Origin: an uncultured Elusimicrobiales bacterium
Lineage (GTDB): Bacteria; Elusimicrobiota; Elusimicrobia; Elusimicrobiales; Elusimicrobiaceae
DNA: 45,034 nucleotides
NCBI GenBank assembly: GCA_944326765.1
Contig: CALVFE010000007.1
Span: forward strand, 1 to 45,034
Direction of reading: 5' to 3'
Shown here: positions 24,015 to 32,241 of the stretch, in pieces
How the letters are laid out: every line of letters begins with the position of its first letter
Numbering within the stretch: position 1 is the stretch's first letter
Position numbers and translations under genes: made by a program
Notes under the pieces: generated by a model
What the model was told of the DNA's origin: nothing
The model's database searches: none
The model's input: the letters and a program-made list of their open reading frames with translations, nothing else

Positions 24015-25079
24015 ATGGCTCAAGAAAAATCTATTAAATTCGGCGTGATTGGCGCCGGCAAAATTGGTACTTTCCACACCCGCACGCTGGCTAAAATGAA
24101 AGGCGTTTCGCTGGTAGGCGTATGCGACCCCGACGTCATGCGCGCGCAGAAACTCGCCTGGGAACACAACTGCACTCCCTATTCTAAACCCGAAGAACTG
24201 GTCAGGCAGGTAGATGCCGTTATCGTAGCCGCCCCCACACAGCTGCATCATCAAATCGGCATGTACTGTTTGGAACGCGGGGTTCACACGCTGGTGGAAA
24301 AACCGATTGCCGTTACCATGCAGGAAGCGCGCGATTTAATTCAGTGTGCCAAACGCCACGGGCTTGTTTTGCAAGTAGGCCATGTAGAACGATTTAATCC
24401 CGCGGTGGTGGAAGCCGTAAAATATATTCAAGATCCCCGTTTTATTACTATCAACCGCCAAGGGCCTTATGACGGGCGCATGGCCAACATCAGCGTTGTG
24501 CTGGATTTGATGATCCATGATATTGATTTGCTCTATACCATCGTGCCCAGTGAAGTGGTTTCCATTGACGCGGTGGGGCTAAGCGTATTTTCTCCCCACG
24601 AAGATATCGCCAACGTACGTCTGCGTTTTGCCAACGGAGCGGTGGCCGACGTTACCGCCAGCCGCGCCAGTTTTGAACGCGCCCGTTATATGCACCTGTT
24701 TCAGCCCAGCGGATATGTGTCCGTGGATTTTATGAACGCGCGCGTAAAAACCTACCGCAAGGAAAAACCGGTCGTGGAAAACATGAACGACCTTACGGTA
24801 AACTATCCGAAAGTGGAAAAACAGCTGCCCATTACTGCGGAAATTTTGCATTTTATTGACTGCATTAAAACCGCCAAAACGCCCGCCCCCAGCGGCGAAA
24901 AAGGCACCAAAGCATTAGATCTGGCGTTGCAAATCTGCGAAAAAATGAACCGTTTCGATATTCCCAAAACCGGGCATTTGCATACGCCCAAACCGCTGCA
25001 AGCCATCAGCACCGTCGCGCGCGCGGCACAAGCCGTACTGGACGAAACCTTAGGGCATCTAAAAGGAGACGATAACTAA
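24015..25079 (+). CDS. Gfo/Idh/MocA family oxidoreductase, possibly GnnA-like
   Basis: 354 residues. NAD(P)-dependent sugar dehydrogenase fold: Rossmann GVIGAGKIGTFHTRTL at 10-25, the family EKPIAVT at about 95-101, VGHVERFNPAVVEA, and a C-terminal alpha/beta domain with LDLMIHDIDLLYTI, containing the expected His/Asp region. The ATG at 24015 has GGAG 9 nt upstream; an ATG at 24006 lies too close to that site. Its stop overlaps the lpxB start by 1 nt (TAATG). In Acidithiobacillus and Leptospira the UDP-GlcNAc 3-dehydrogenase GnnA, a member of this family, works with GnnB to make the GlcNAc3N form of lipid A, so the lpxB link suggests such a role, but gnnB is not in the window. TATAAT at about 23989 is a likely -10. 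Confidence 0.88.
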   Translation: MAQEKSIKFGVIGAGKIGTFHTRTLAKMKGVSLVGVCDPDVMRAQKLAWEHNCTPYSKPEELVRQVDAVIVAAPTQLHHQIGMYCLERGVHTLVEKPIAVTMQEARDLIQCAKRHGLVLQVGHVERFNPAVVEAVKYIQDPRFITINRQGPYDGRMANISVVLDLMIHDIDLLYTIVPSEVVSIDAVGLSVFSPHEDIANVRLRFANGAVADVTASRASFERARYMHLFQPSGYVSVDFMNARVKTYRKEKPVVENMNDLTVNYPKVEKQLPITAEILHFIDCIKTAKTPAPSGEKGTKALDLALQICEKMNRFDIPKTGHLHTPKPLQAISTVARAAQAVLDETLGHLKGDDN

Positions 25080-26233
25080 TGTCCACCATTACCCCTATTA
25101 CCAAAAATATCCTGGTTGTTGCAGGAGACGTGTCCGGCGATATTCACGCCGCCGGGCTTATACGCGCGCTGAAAGAAGCTGATCCGGACGTTCATATTAC
25201 CGCCGTCGGCGGCAAACATATTCAAGCCGTCAGCGACACCTTCCTGTATGACTTAGCCAGCCAAGGAGCCAGCGGGTTTGTAGAACCGCTGAAGAAAATG
25301 CCGTTGTGGATAAAACTAATGAATCAGATCCGCGACTATATGGAAACGCAAAATCCGGTGGCGCTTATCGTGGTGGATTTTTACGGGTTTAACCATCAAA
25401 TTTTAGGAATGGCCAAACACCGTCGTATCCCGGCGTATTATTATGTAACGCCTCAAGTATGGGCCAGCCGGCAGTACCGTGCCAAACAGTTGGCGCAATT
25501 AACCAAAAAGATGTTTACCATCTATCCGTTTGAACCGGAATTTCATCAAAAGTTCGGCGGCAACGCCGTGTTTTTGGGAAATCCGCTTTTAGACCAGCTG
25601 CCTGCCCCGTTGGAAAAAAATTACGACATCAAAGACCATAAACATCATGCGTGGAAACTGGGTATGCTGCCTGGCAGCCGTATGGGCGAAATCAAACGGC
25701 TCACACCCGTATTTTATCAAGCCTTTAAACAGGTATTAAAAGAATTTCCCAACACCCAAGGTTATATGTTTCTGCTGCCTGACGCCGATGAAAAAATTTT
25801 TCTAAAGCTGATTGGGGAAAAACCACACCCCAATTTCCAGCTGGTCAAAGACCAACACTATCAGCTTCGCTCGCAGATGGATTTTCTGCTGGCGTGTTCC
25901 GGTACAGCCACTTTGGAAAATGCCCTGCTGGGCATACCCATGGTGGTAGCCTATAAACTGTTCTGGCCTACCTACCAAATAGCCAAGATGGTCATCAAGG
26001 TGCCGTATATTTCGCTGGTTAATTTGCTGTCTAAAAAACCGCTCGTTAAGGAATTAATTCAATACGACGCCACCCCCCGTATGCTGGCGGCTGAAACAAT
26101 GGCTATGTTTCAAAATCCCGCCAAATTGGCGGCCATGCGCGATGCCCTTTTAAAATTGCGCGCTGCCTTGGGAGAACCCGGAGTCGCCAAACGAGCCGCC
26201 GCGGAAATTTTAAACGATCTGAAACACGAGTAA
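25079..26233 (+). CDS. lpxB: Lipid-A-disaccharide synthase
   Basis: 384 residues, normal for LpxB. It joins UDP-2,3-diacylglucosamine to lipid X (GT19), making the lipid A disaccharide at the inner membrane. Family signatures: GDVSGDIHAAGLI near the N-terminus, VVDFYGFN, TPQVWASRQYR, FLGNPL, GSRMGEIKRLTPVFY, and SGTATLENALLGIPMVVAYK. The ATG overlaps the upstream stop by 1 nt and AAAAGGAG lies upstream. It indicates a lipopolysaccharide-bearing outer membrane. Followed 3 nt later by rel. Confidence 0.95.
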   Translation: MSTITPITKNILVVAGDVSGDIHAAGLIRALKEADPDVHITAVGGKHIQAVSDTFLYDLASQGASGFVEPLKKMPLWIKLMNQIRDYMETQNPVALIVVDFYGFNHQILGMAKHRRIPAYYYVTPQVWASRQYRAKQLAQLTKKMFTIYPFEPEFHQKFGGNAVFLGNPLLDQLPAPLEKNYDIKDHKHHAWKLGMLPGSRMGEIKRLTPVFYQAFKQVLKEFPNTQGYMFLLPDADEKIFLKLIGEKPHPNFQLVKDQHYQLRSQMDFLLACSGTATLENALLGIPMVVAYKLFWPTYQIAKMVIKVPYISLVNLLSKKPLVKELIQYDATPRMLAAETMAMFQNPAKLAAMRDALLKLRAALGEPGVAKRAAAEILNDLKHE

Positions 26234-26236
26234 TTT

Positions 26237-27691
26237 ATGGCCGAAGCACCCGATTTGCAGACGCTGCTGCGCAAGTTCAAAGAATATAATCCCAATCAGG
26301 ATACTTCCCTGATCGAGAAAGCATATCACTTTGCCGAAAAAGCACACGCCCAGCAAAAACGGGAAAGCGGCGAGCCGTATTTTACCCATTGCCAACATGT
26401 AGCGAATATCTTGATGGATTTCAACCTGGACGCAGACACCATCTGCGCCGGACTCTTACACGATACCGTAGAAGACACCCCCATCAAACTGGAAGATTTG
26501 AAACGGGAATTTAACAAAGAAATTGCACACATGGTGCAGGGCGTAACGAAAATAAGCGACTTGAAATTTTCTTCCACGGACGAAGAAACGGTAGAAAACT
26601 GGCGCAAAATGCTCATTGCCGTAGCCGAAGACGTGCGCGTAATCTTAATCAAATTGGCCGACCGCACGCATAATATGCGTACGATGGACGTAATGCCTCC
26701 CGACCGGCAGCGATTCAAAGCCTACGAAACCATCTCCCTTTACGCGCCTTTGGCCCAACGGCTGGGAATGTTCACGATCAAAACCGATTTAGAAGATCTT
26801 TCCTTTAAATACTTGCACCCCCAAGAATATGCCAGCATCAAAAGCCAGGTGGAAGCCCGCACCGCAGACCGACAAGCTGCGTTGGACGCCTTCAAGAAGC
26901 AACTGGAACCGGCATTGCAAGCAGAAAATATGGACTTTCGCATTTTGGCGCGTGCTAAAAATTATTACTCTATTTACCGCAAGATGCAAAAACATAACTG
27001 CACTTTCGATGAAATACAAGATTCCCTGGGAGTACGCATCATTACCAAAACGCTGCAAGACTGCTACCGCGCCCTGGGATTGGTACACAGCGTATTTAAA
27101 CCGATTGCCGGCACATTTACCGACTACATCGCTACCCCCAAAGCCAATATGTACCAAAGCATTCACACTACGGTTCTTTCTCCCACCGGCGACATTATTG
27201 AAATCCAAATCCGAACCGAAGACATGCACCGCACCTGCGAGTACGGTATCGCGGCGCATTGGCGGTATAAAATGGGAAACGTAAAGCAGGACAAAAATTT
27301 TGATGAAAAGATTAATTGGATTCGCCGCTGGATTGAGTGGCAGCAGGATTTAACCGCTCCGCGTGAATTTTTGGAAGGTTTTAAAACAGACGTCAATCTG
27401 CAGCAAATTTTTGTTTTCACGCCGCGGGCAGATGTCAAATCCCTTCCGGAAGGCTCCACCCCGATTGATTTTGCCTACGCCATTCACACCGATATTGGGG
27501 ACCATTATGTAGGCGCCAAGGTAAACAACCGTATGGTGCGAATGGATTATACTTTCAAAACGGGCGACGTGTGCGAGATTCTTACCCGCAAAAACGGCGC
27601 TCCCAAACGCGATTGGCTGGAATTTGCCAAAACGGCCGGCGCCCGCAGCCATATTAAGCGCTACTTAAGAAGCAAAGGAGTCGAATTATGA
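26237..27691 (+). CDS. RelA/SpoT family (p)ppGpp synthetase/hydrolase, short form
   Basis: 484 residues. An HD hydrolase domain has H51 (THCQHV) and H75-D76 (LLHDTVEDT), intact. The synthetase domain follows with ARAKNYYSIYRKMQ, DSLGVRIITK, YIATPKANMYQSIHTTV and EIQIRTEDMHRTCEYGIAAHW. A TGS domain ends the protein (FVFTPRADVKSLPEGSTPIDFAYAIH, about residues 390-450). Full-length Rel/SpoT has about 700-750 residues; the helical, zinc-finger and ACT domains are absent, so amino-acid starvation sensing at the ribosome may differ. The stop overlaps the next gene's ATG (ATGA), so this is not an interrupted reading frame. Operon with lpxB. Confidence 0.92.
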   Translation: MAEAPDLQTLLRKFKEYNPNQDTSLIEKAYHFAEKAHAQQKRESGEPYFTHCQHVANILMDFNLDADTICAGLLHDTVEDTPIKLEDLKREFNKEIAHMVQGVTKISDLKFSSTDEETVENWRKMLIAVAEDVRVILIKLADRTHNMRTMDVMPPDRQRFKAYETISLYAPLAQRLGMFTIKTDLEDLSFKYLHPQEYASIKSQVEARTADRQAALDAFKKQLEPALQAENMDFRILARAKNYYSIYRKMQKHNCTFDEIQDSLGVRIITKTLQDCYRALGLVHSVFKPIAGTFTDYIATPKANMYQSIHTTVLSPTGDIIEIQIRTEDMHRTCEYGIAAHWRYKMGNVKQDKNFDEKINWIRRWIEWQQDLTAPREFLEGFKTDVNLQQIFVFTPRADVKSLPEGSTPIDFAYAIHTDIGDHYVGAKVNNRMVRMDYTFKTGDVCEILTRKNGAPKRDWLEFAKTAGARSHIKRYLRSKGVEL

Positions 27692-27993
27692 ACCCGTGCC
27701 CGCGCTGCTGTAATCCCGTAGAAGAAACGGATAATTATTGCCGCCATTGCGGACGCAGTTTAAAACCGGGAACCGGTTTCTTATTTTCGCATACGGGCAT
27801 TATTTTGATGGCATTTGTATTAGGCCCGTTTGCCTTGCCTTTTGTATGGCTCTCCAAAACCATTGGAACAACAGCCAAATGGATCTATACGGGGCTGCTG
27901 GTCTTGGTAGGGATTTATTTTGTAGTGGTATGTTACCATGCTTTTCTTATGATTCACGACACCGCCCAGATGATGCTGGGCGGCGGATTTTGA
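27688..27993 (+). CDS. Small zinc-ribbon membrane protein
   Basis: 101 residues. An N-terminal zinc ribbon (CPRC...CRHC, residues 4-22: MNPCPRCCNPVEETDNYCRHCG) precedes two membrane segments (about residues 33-53 and 66-85). The family is of unknown function. It overlaps rel by 4 bp and is the last gene of the Gfo-lpxB-rel operon, so it is translated with rel. The ribbon is not the zinc-finger domain found in Rel C-termini: the spacing and the membrane helices differ. Confidence 0.85.
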   Translation: MNPCPRCCNPVEETDNYCRHCGRSLKPGTGFLFSHTGIILMAFVLGPFALPFVWLSKTIGTTAKWIYTGLLVLVGIYFVVVCYHAFLMIHDTAQMMLGGGF

Positions 27994-28062
27994 TTCTTTC
28001 CTCTCTGTCCGTCATATTTTTGTACAATATAGTGTACCTTGTTAAGTTATAAGGAGAAATCA

Positions 28063-29376
28063 ATGACATCAGAAGTAGCAACCGTTAAAACCGAAAAGCA
28101 GCCCACCGGTCTTTACGTTTTGTTTTTGACTGAAATGTGGGAACGCTTCAGCTACTACGCCATGCGCGGCATTCTCGTGCTGTATTTGATTAAAGTCATG
28201 CAGTTTTCAGAATCCCACGCAAGCAAACTTTACGGCGCAGTAACCAGTCTTATTTACCTCAGCCCTCTCTTGGGCGGCTATATCGCCGACCGCTTTTGGG
28301 GCCAAAGACGCGCCATTATTGTAGGCGGTATCTTAATTGCCTTAGGACAGTTTGCCATTGCCTCTAACCCGACTTTGTCTTTTTTATATGCGGGCTTGTT
28401 TTTATTGGTGTTGGGAAATGGTCTGTTCAAACCGAATATCTCCACCATTGTAGGAGAGCTATACGAAACCAATGATCCCCGCCGCGATGCCGGGTTTACC
28501 ATTTTTTATATGGGTATCAACCTGGGCGCTTTCATCTGCAACTTTGTAGCCGGTACATTGGCTGAGAAAATTGGTTTTGGCTGGGGTTTTGCCGCAGCCG
28601 GTTTTGGTATGATTTTGGGATTGGGCGTCTTTATCTGGGGGAAAGACAAACACCTGCAGGGACAAGGCAAAAAACCCCAAAAACAAACCAAAGAAGAAAA
28701 ATTAGAACACCCCAACAAGCCGCTGACAACCGAAGAAAAACAGCGCATCGCCGTTATTTTCATTATGGCGTTTTTCAGTATTTTCTTCTGGTCGGCTTTT
28801 GAACAAGCCGGGGCTTCGTTGACCATCTTCGCCGAAAAATTTACCGACCGTTTCATTTTCGGTTGGGAAATGCCCACCTCTTGGTTTCAGAGCGTAAACC
28901 CGATGTTTATCATTTTGTTTGCGCCGTTGTTCTCCAAACTGTGGCTGAAACTGGCTAAAAAAGGCTTGGAACCTTCTACTCCCGCCAAATTTGTATGGGC
29001 GTTTATGTCGCTGGCGTTTGGATTCTTGATCCTGGTAGCCGCGTCTTATGTATTGCAAATTACCGGAGCCAAAGTCGGTATTTTCTGGCTGGTGTTTGCG
29101 TATATGTTCCACACAACCGGTGAACTTTGTTTATCTCCGGTGGGGCTGTCTTTGGTAACCAAACTGGCGCCGCTGCGCTTCGCGTCCTTACTGATGGGCA
29201 CGTGGTTCTTGGCCAATGCGCTGGCGAACTTTACCGCCGGTTTCTACTCCGGTTACTTTGGCCACATCAGCAACATTCAGTTCTTTACTTGGCTGGTTGT
29301 CATGCCGGTCTGTGGCGGACTGCTCTTGCTATCCATCAAGAAGTTCGTTATCAAATGGATGAACGGTATTCAATAA
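28063..29376 (+). CDS. Proton-dependent oligopeptide transporter (POT/PTR2 family)
   Basis: 437 residues from ATG 28063, which has AAGGAG 7 nt upstream; a longer frame starts further upstream without support. It imports di- and tripeptides with protons through the inner membrane. The family motif ERFSYYAMRGILVLYL is in helix 1 and the second motif FYMGINLGAF in helix 5. Around 12 helices, with a charged loop near residues 195-230 (QGKKPQKQTKEEKLEHPNK). Likely -10 TACAAT at about 28022. Single gene with a strong terminator. It fits the peptide use implied by the OppA-like lipoprotein. Confidence 0.93.
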   Translation: MTSEVATVKTEKQPTGLYVLFLTEMWERFSYYAMRGILVLYLIKVMQFSESHASKLYGAVTSLIYLSPLLGGYIADRFWGQRRAIIVGGILIALGQFAIASNPTLSFLYAGLFLLVLGNGLFKPNISTIVGELYETNDPRRDAGFTIFYMGINLGAFICNFVAGTLAEKIGFGWGFAAAGFGMILGLGVFIWGKDKHLQGQGKKPQKQTKEEKLEHPNKPLTTEEKQRIAVIFIMAFFSIFFWSAFEQAGASLTIFAEKFTDRFIFGWEMPTSWFQSVNPMFIILFAPLFSKLWLKLAKKGLEPSTPAKFVWAFMSLAFGFLILVAASYVLQITGAKVGIFWLVFAYMFHTTGELCLSPVGLSLVTKLAPLRFASLLMGTWFLANALANFTAGFYSGYFGHISNIQFFTWLVVMPVCGGLLLLSIKKFVIKWMNGIQ

Positions 29377-29392
29377 GTTTTTAACTACCGCA

Positions 29393-29422
29393 AAAACCCC
29401 GCTCTTTGGAGCGGGGTTTTTT
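29393..29422 (+). terminator. Terminator of the POT transporter gene
   Basis: A 12-bp stem AAAACCCCGCTC/GAGCGGGGTTTT with a 4-nt loop and further T residues. Confidence 0.9.
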
Positions 29423-29485
29423 ACGGTCTCACAAACAGAAAACACCCCGGCTTGCGCCCAAGGGTTCTGAAAAGCGGTATTTATC

Positions 29486-29517
29486 AAAAAACCGGAACAA
29501 ATCTTGTTCCGGTTTTT
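29486..29517. terminator. Terminator of the nudix gene (A/T flanked on both sides)
   Basis: A 14-bp perfect stem with a 3-nt loop (29487-29500 with 29504-29517). It ends the minus-strand gatC-gatA-nudix unit. Nothing else is seen in 29423-29485. Confidence 0.9.
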
Positions 29518-29539
29518 GCTTTTATCAAGGGAAAAATAC

Positions 29540-29992
29540 TTATTCTTCCGCTATTTCCGTTTCGGGTTCTTCAGTCGGTTCTATATGCAAAGAAGCCAAC
29601 AGCATATCTACCAGACGTATGTCGCTGGGATATTGCACCAGCTCGCGGGCTTTTACCAAAGACACCCAACGAATTGCCAAAATTTCCGACGCATCGTGCT
29701 TGCCAATGCGTCCCAGTTTTTTCATCAGATACCACTGAACCATTTTTTTAACGTAATTACCCTGAAACGTAAAAGCATATTTAACCCGAATCATCGGCCG
29801 AACGATAACGGCTTTATACCCGGTTTCTTCCAACACTTCGCGCAACGCGGCCTGCCGGGGCGTTTCCCCCGGTTCAATATGGCCTTTGGGGAAAGTCCAG
29901 ATTTTTTTCCCCTTCATGTTTTTGACTTGTACGAGCAATACTTTCCGCCCGTCCAAAATCACGCCGCCGCACGAAAATTCGGAAACAATCAT
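29540..29992 (-). CDS. Nudix hydrolase
   Basis: 150 residues. The Nudix box GHIEPGETPRQAALREVLEETGY matches Gx5Ex7REUxEExGU fully, so a metal-dependent nucleoside diphosphate hydrolase is expected. The opening SCGGVIL...KIWTFPKGHIEPGE resembles Ap4A/diadenosine polyphosphate hydrolases, but the substrate is not fixed. The C-terminus is a Glu/Thr-rich tail (EPTEEPETEIAEE). It overlaps gatA by 4 bp as the third gene of gatC-gatA-nudix. Confidence 0.92.
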   Translation of the reverse strand: MIVSEFSCGGVILDGRKVLLVQVKNMKGKKIWTFPKGHIEPGETPRQAALREVLEETGYKAVIVRPMIRVKYAFTFQGNYVKKMVQWYLMKKLGRIGKHDASEILAIRWVSLVKARELVQYPSDIRLVDMLLASLHIEPTEEPETEIAEE

Positions 29993-31404
29993 AATCCTTT
30001 CTCTAAATTATAGGCCGCGTTCAGGATTTTTTCTTCTTCCAAAATCGGCCCATAAAACTGTATGCCGACGGGCAACCCTTTTTCATCGTTGCCAAACGGC
30101 ACACTGATACCCGCCAAACCGCCGATGTTTCCTTGACAGGTGTACAAATCCGCCAAGTACAAGGCCAAGGGGTCTTCGTCATGCTGTCCCAATTTAAAAG
30201 CCGTTGTAGGCGAAGTGGGCGTCAGCAAGACATCCACCTGTTCAAATGCTTTTTTGAAATCTTCGCGAATGAGTTCGCGCACTTTCATGGCTTTTAAAAA
30301 ACATTCTTCGTACCGCTCTGAAGTCAGCGCATAGGTACCGATAATCAGACGTTTTTTCACTTCCAGCCCGAACGGCGCGCGGGAGCCTTCATAATAGCCG
30401 TTTAAATCTTTCGCGGAATTATCAGCATATCCGTAACGGATTCCGTCGTAGCGGCCCAAGTTGGAACTGGCTTCGGCGCTGGTAATAATGTAATAGCAAG
30501 GGGCCGCATATTTGGCTAGTGGCAACTCTACTTCCACCAGTTCTGCCCCCAATTCTTTCAGGCGTTCGGCGGCTTGGGTTATCTTATCCTTAATATCCCG
30601 CCCCAGACCGTCTAAAAATCCTTTGGGCAATCCGACTCGCATTCCTTTCAAGCCGTCCGTAAACTGGGCGTTATACGCTGGCACCGGCGCTTCCAAGGAA
30701 GTAGAATCATGCACATCTTTGCCGGAAATTACTTCCAACACTTCCGCGGCATCTGCCACGGTGGAAGCCAAAATACCCACTTGGTCGGCGCTGGAAGAGA
30801 AAGAAATCACGCCATAGCGGGAAATACGTCCATAACCGGGTTTAATGCCCACAATGCCGCAAAATCCGGCTGGCTGACGCACCGAACCGCCAGTATCTGT
30901 ACCTAAAGCGACAGGTACCATTCCTGCCGCCACAGCCGCTGCGCTACCGCCGGAAGAACCGCCCGGCACGCATTCCAAATTAACCGGGTTTTTTACCGCT
31001 CCATACACAGAAGTTTGGTTGGTACTGCCCATGGCAAATTCGTCCATATTGGTACGCCCGATAATAATGGCGTCTTGGGCTAATAACCGTTCTACCACGG
31101 TAGAAGTATAAGAAGCCACATAATTTTCCAACATTTTGGAACAACAGGTGGCTTTATGCCCTTTATAAAGGATATTATCCTTAATGGCTACCGGCACCCC
31201 CGCCAGTGCGCCTAATTTTTCTCCGCGGGTACGCTTGGCATCCACTTCTTTGGCGCGCGCTAACGCGTCTTTTTCAAACACTTCCACAAAAGCGTTGACG
31301 GCGGGATTTTTTTGGGCAATTATATCCAACGACTCGCGAGTAATTTGCTCGGCGGTCTTTGCGCCGGAAGTAACGGCTTTTGCAATTTCTAAAGCGGTCA
31401 TCAT
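29989..31404 (-). CDS. gatA: Aspartyl/glutamyl-tRNA amidotransferase subunit A
   Basis: 471 residues. It is the amidase subunit of GatCAB, which converts Glu-tRNA-Gln to Gln-tRNA-Gln. Amidase Ser-cisSer-Lys elements: K75 in VPVAIKDNI, GGSSGGSAAAVAAG and GTDTGGSVRQPAGFCG. The GatA fingerprint GYGRISRYGVISFSSSADQVG is present. Two ATGs in a row open the frame; either may be used. It follows gatC by 1 nt and overlaps the nudix gene. gatB is not in the window. Confidence 0.96.
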   Translation of the reverse strand: MMTALEIAKAVTSGAKTAEQITRESLDIIAQKNPAVNAFVEVFEKDALARAKEVDAKRTRGEKLGALAGVPVAIKDNILYKGHKATCCSKMLENYVASYTSTVVERLLAQDAIIIGRTNMDEFAMGSTNQTSVYGAVKNPVNLECVPGGSSGGSAAAVAAGMVPVALGTDTGGSVRQPAGFCGIVGIKPGYGRISRYGVISFSSSADQVGILASTVADAAEVLEVISGKDVHDSTSLEAPVPAYNAQFTDGLKGMRVGLPKGFLDGLGRDIKDKITQAAERLKELGAELVEVELPLAKYAAPCYYIITSAEASSNLGRYDGIRYGYADNSAKDLNGYYEGSRAPFGLEVKKRLIIGTYALTSERYEECFLKAMKVRELIREDFKKAFEQVDVLLTPTSPTTAFKLGQHDEDPLALYLADLYTCQGNIGGLAGISVPFGNDEKGLPVGIQFYGPILEEEKILNAAYNLEKGL

Positions 31405-31405
31405 A

Positions 31406-31687
31406 TTACAATACCTTTTTTACCTTAGCACACTGGTCTTGTTCTTCGTCAAAAGCGCCGCGCAGTTCAGCCGCCTGCGCCAGGTTGGAAGAAGCAACGT
31501 CTGGGCGCATATGCGCACAATGGTTTACGTTGGTTAATTTTACAGCGTCCGTATTAACGGCAGCTAATTCGGCCACCCATTTAAAAAGGGCTTCGAGTTG
31601 TTCTTGATAAATGGACACTTCTTCCTCGCTGACCCGCATTTTGGCCAGCTTGGCGGCAAGTTCCACATCCTTCTTCGTGATTTCCAT
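31406..31687 (-). CDS. gatC: Aspartyl/glutamyl-tRNA amidotransferase subunit C
   Basis: 93 residues from ATG 31687, with GGGAG 8 nt upstream; a GTG three codons earlier is less likely. GatC is the small belt subunit that stabilises the GatA-GatB complex. Typical EITKKDVELAAKLAKMRVSEEE opening and the LRPD-like motif as HMRPDV. It is the first gene of the unit and lies 107 bp from the divergent CD225-like gene. Confidence 0.93.
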   Translation of the reverse strand: MEITKKDVELAAKLAKMRVSEEEVSIYQEQLEALFKWVAELAAVNTDAVKLTNVNHCAHMRPDVASSNLAQAAELRGAFDEEQDQCAKVKKVL

Positions 31688-31794
31688 ATAAAACACTCCC
31701 TCTGAGAGTATATTTTATATAATAATGGTGCCATTTGGCTACTCCCAACAAACGGTTCGCCCGGGTGTGGAAATGTCCAACGGCAGGGGGTTGT

Positions 31795-32163
31795 ATGTCA
31801 GAAGAAAAACAAACCGAATCAACATGTTGTGCCAAACATCAGCATAATCGTGATGACTATCAATGTAATCTCAACGGCGAAGGTTGCCTAAACAGCCGGT
31901 TTACGCTGTCCATCATTGCTGTAATTTTATCCTGTTTTACGGGATTTTTTACCATACCGATCGCCTTGGCGGCGCTTATTTTATCTTTGCGCGCCCAAGA
32001 CTGGGCACGCGACGGAAGAATGGAAGAAGCCCGGCGAGTAGCGTGGTGGGCTGGTTTTTGCGGCTGGCTGACGGTTATTATTGCACTGGTGCCGATCTTG
32101 CTCGTCATCTTTTTTGGCGGTACGATTATCGCTTTTTTAACCGCCATGCTGGCTACCGCCTAA
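31795..32163 (+). CDS. CD225/dispanin-like two-helix membrane protein
   Basis: 122 residues from ATG 31795 (AGGGGG 6-7 nt upstream). The N-terminal 40 residues are Cys/His-rich (STCCAKHQHNRDDYQCNLNGEGC) and may bind metal. Two hydrophobic segments (about 46-68 and 88-117) flank a loop SLRAQDWARDGRMEEARRVAWWA, which is the CD225 pattern (A-x-Gd...A...S/+..A+.w). Bacterial members have no settled function. Single gene ended by a terminator. Confidence 0.8.
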   Translation: MSEEKQTESTCCAKHQHNRDDYQCNLNGEGCLNSRFTLSIIAVILSCFTGFFTIPIALAALILSLRAQDWARDGRMEEARRVAWWAGFCGWLTVIIALVPILLVIFFGGTIIAFLTAMLATA

Positions 32164-32193
32164 ATCAGAAACAGTATGCAAATCAACTAAAGG

Positions 32194-32224
32194 AAAAGCC
32201 CCGGGAAAATGCCGGGGCTTTTTT
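32194..32224. terminator. Terminator between CD225-like gene and pcrA
   Basis: An 11-bp stem AAAAGCCCCGG/CCGGGGCTTTT followed by TT on the plus strand, between convergent genes. Confidence 0.9.
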
Positions 32225-32241
32225 GAGATTGCTTGCGTAAT

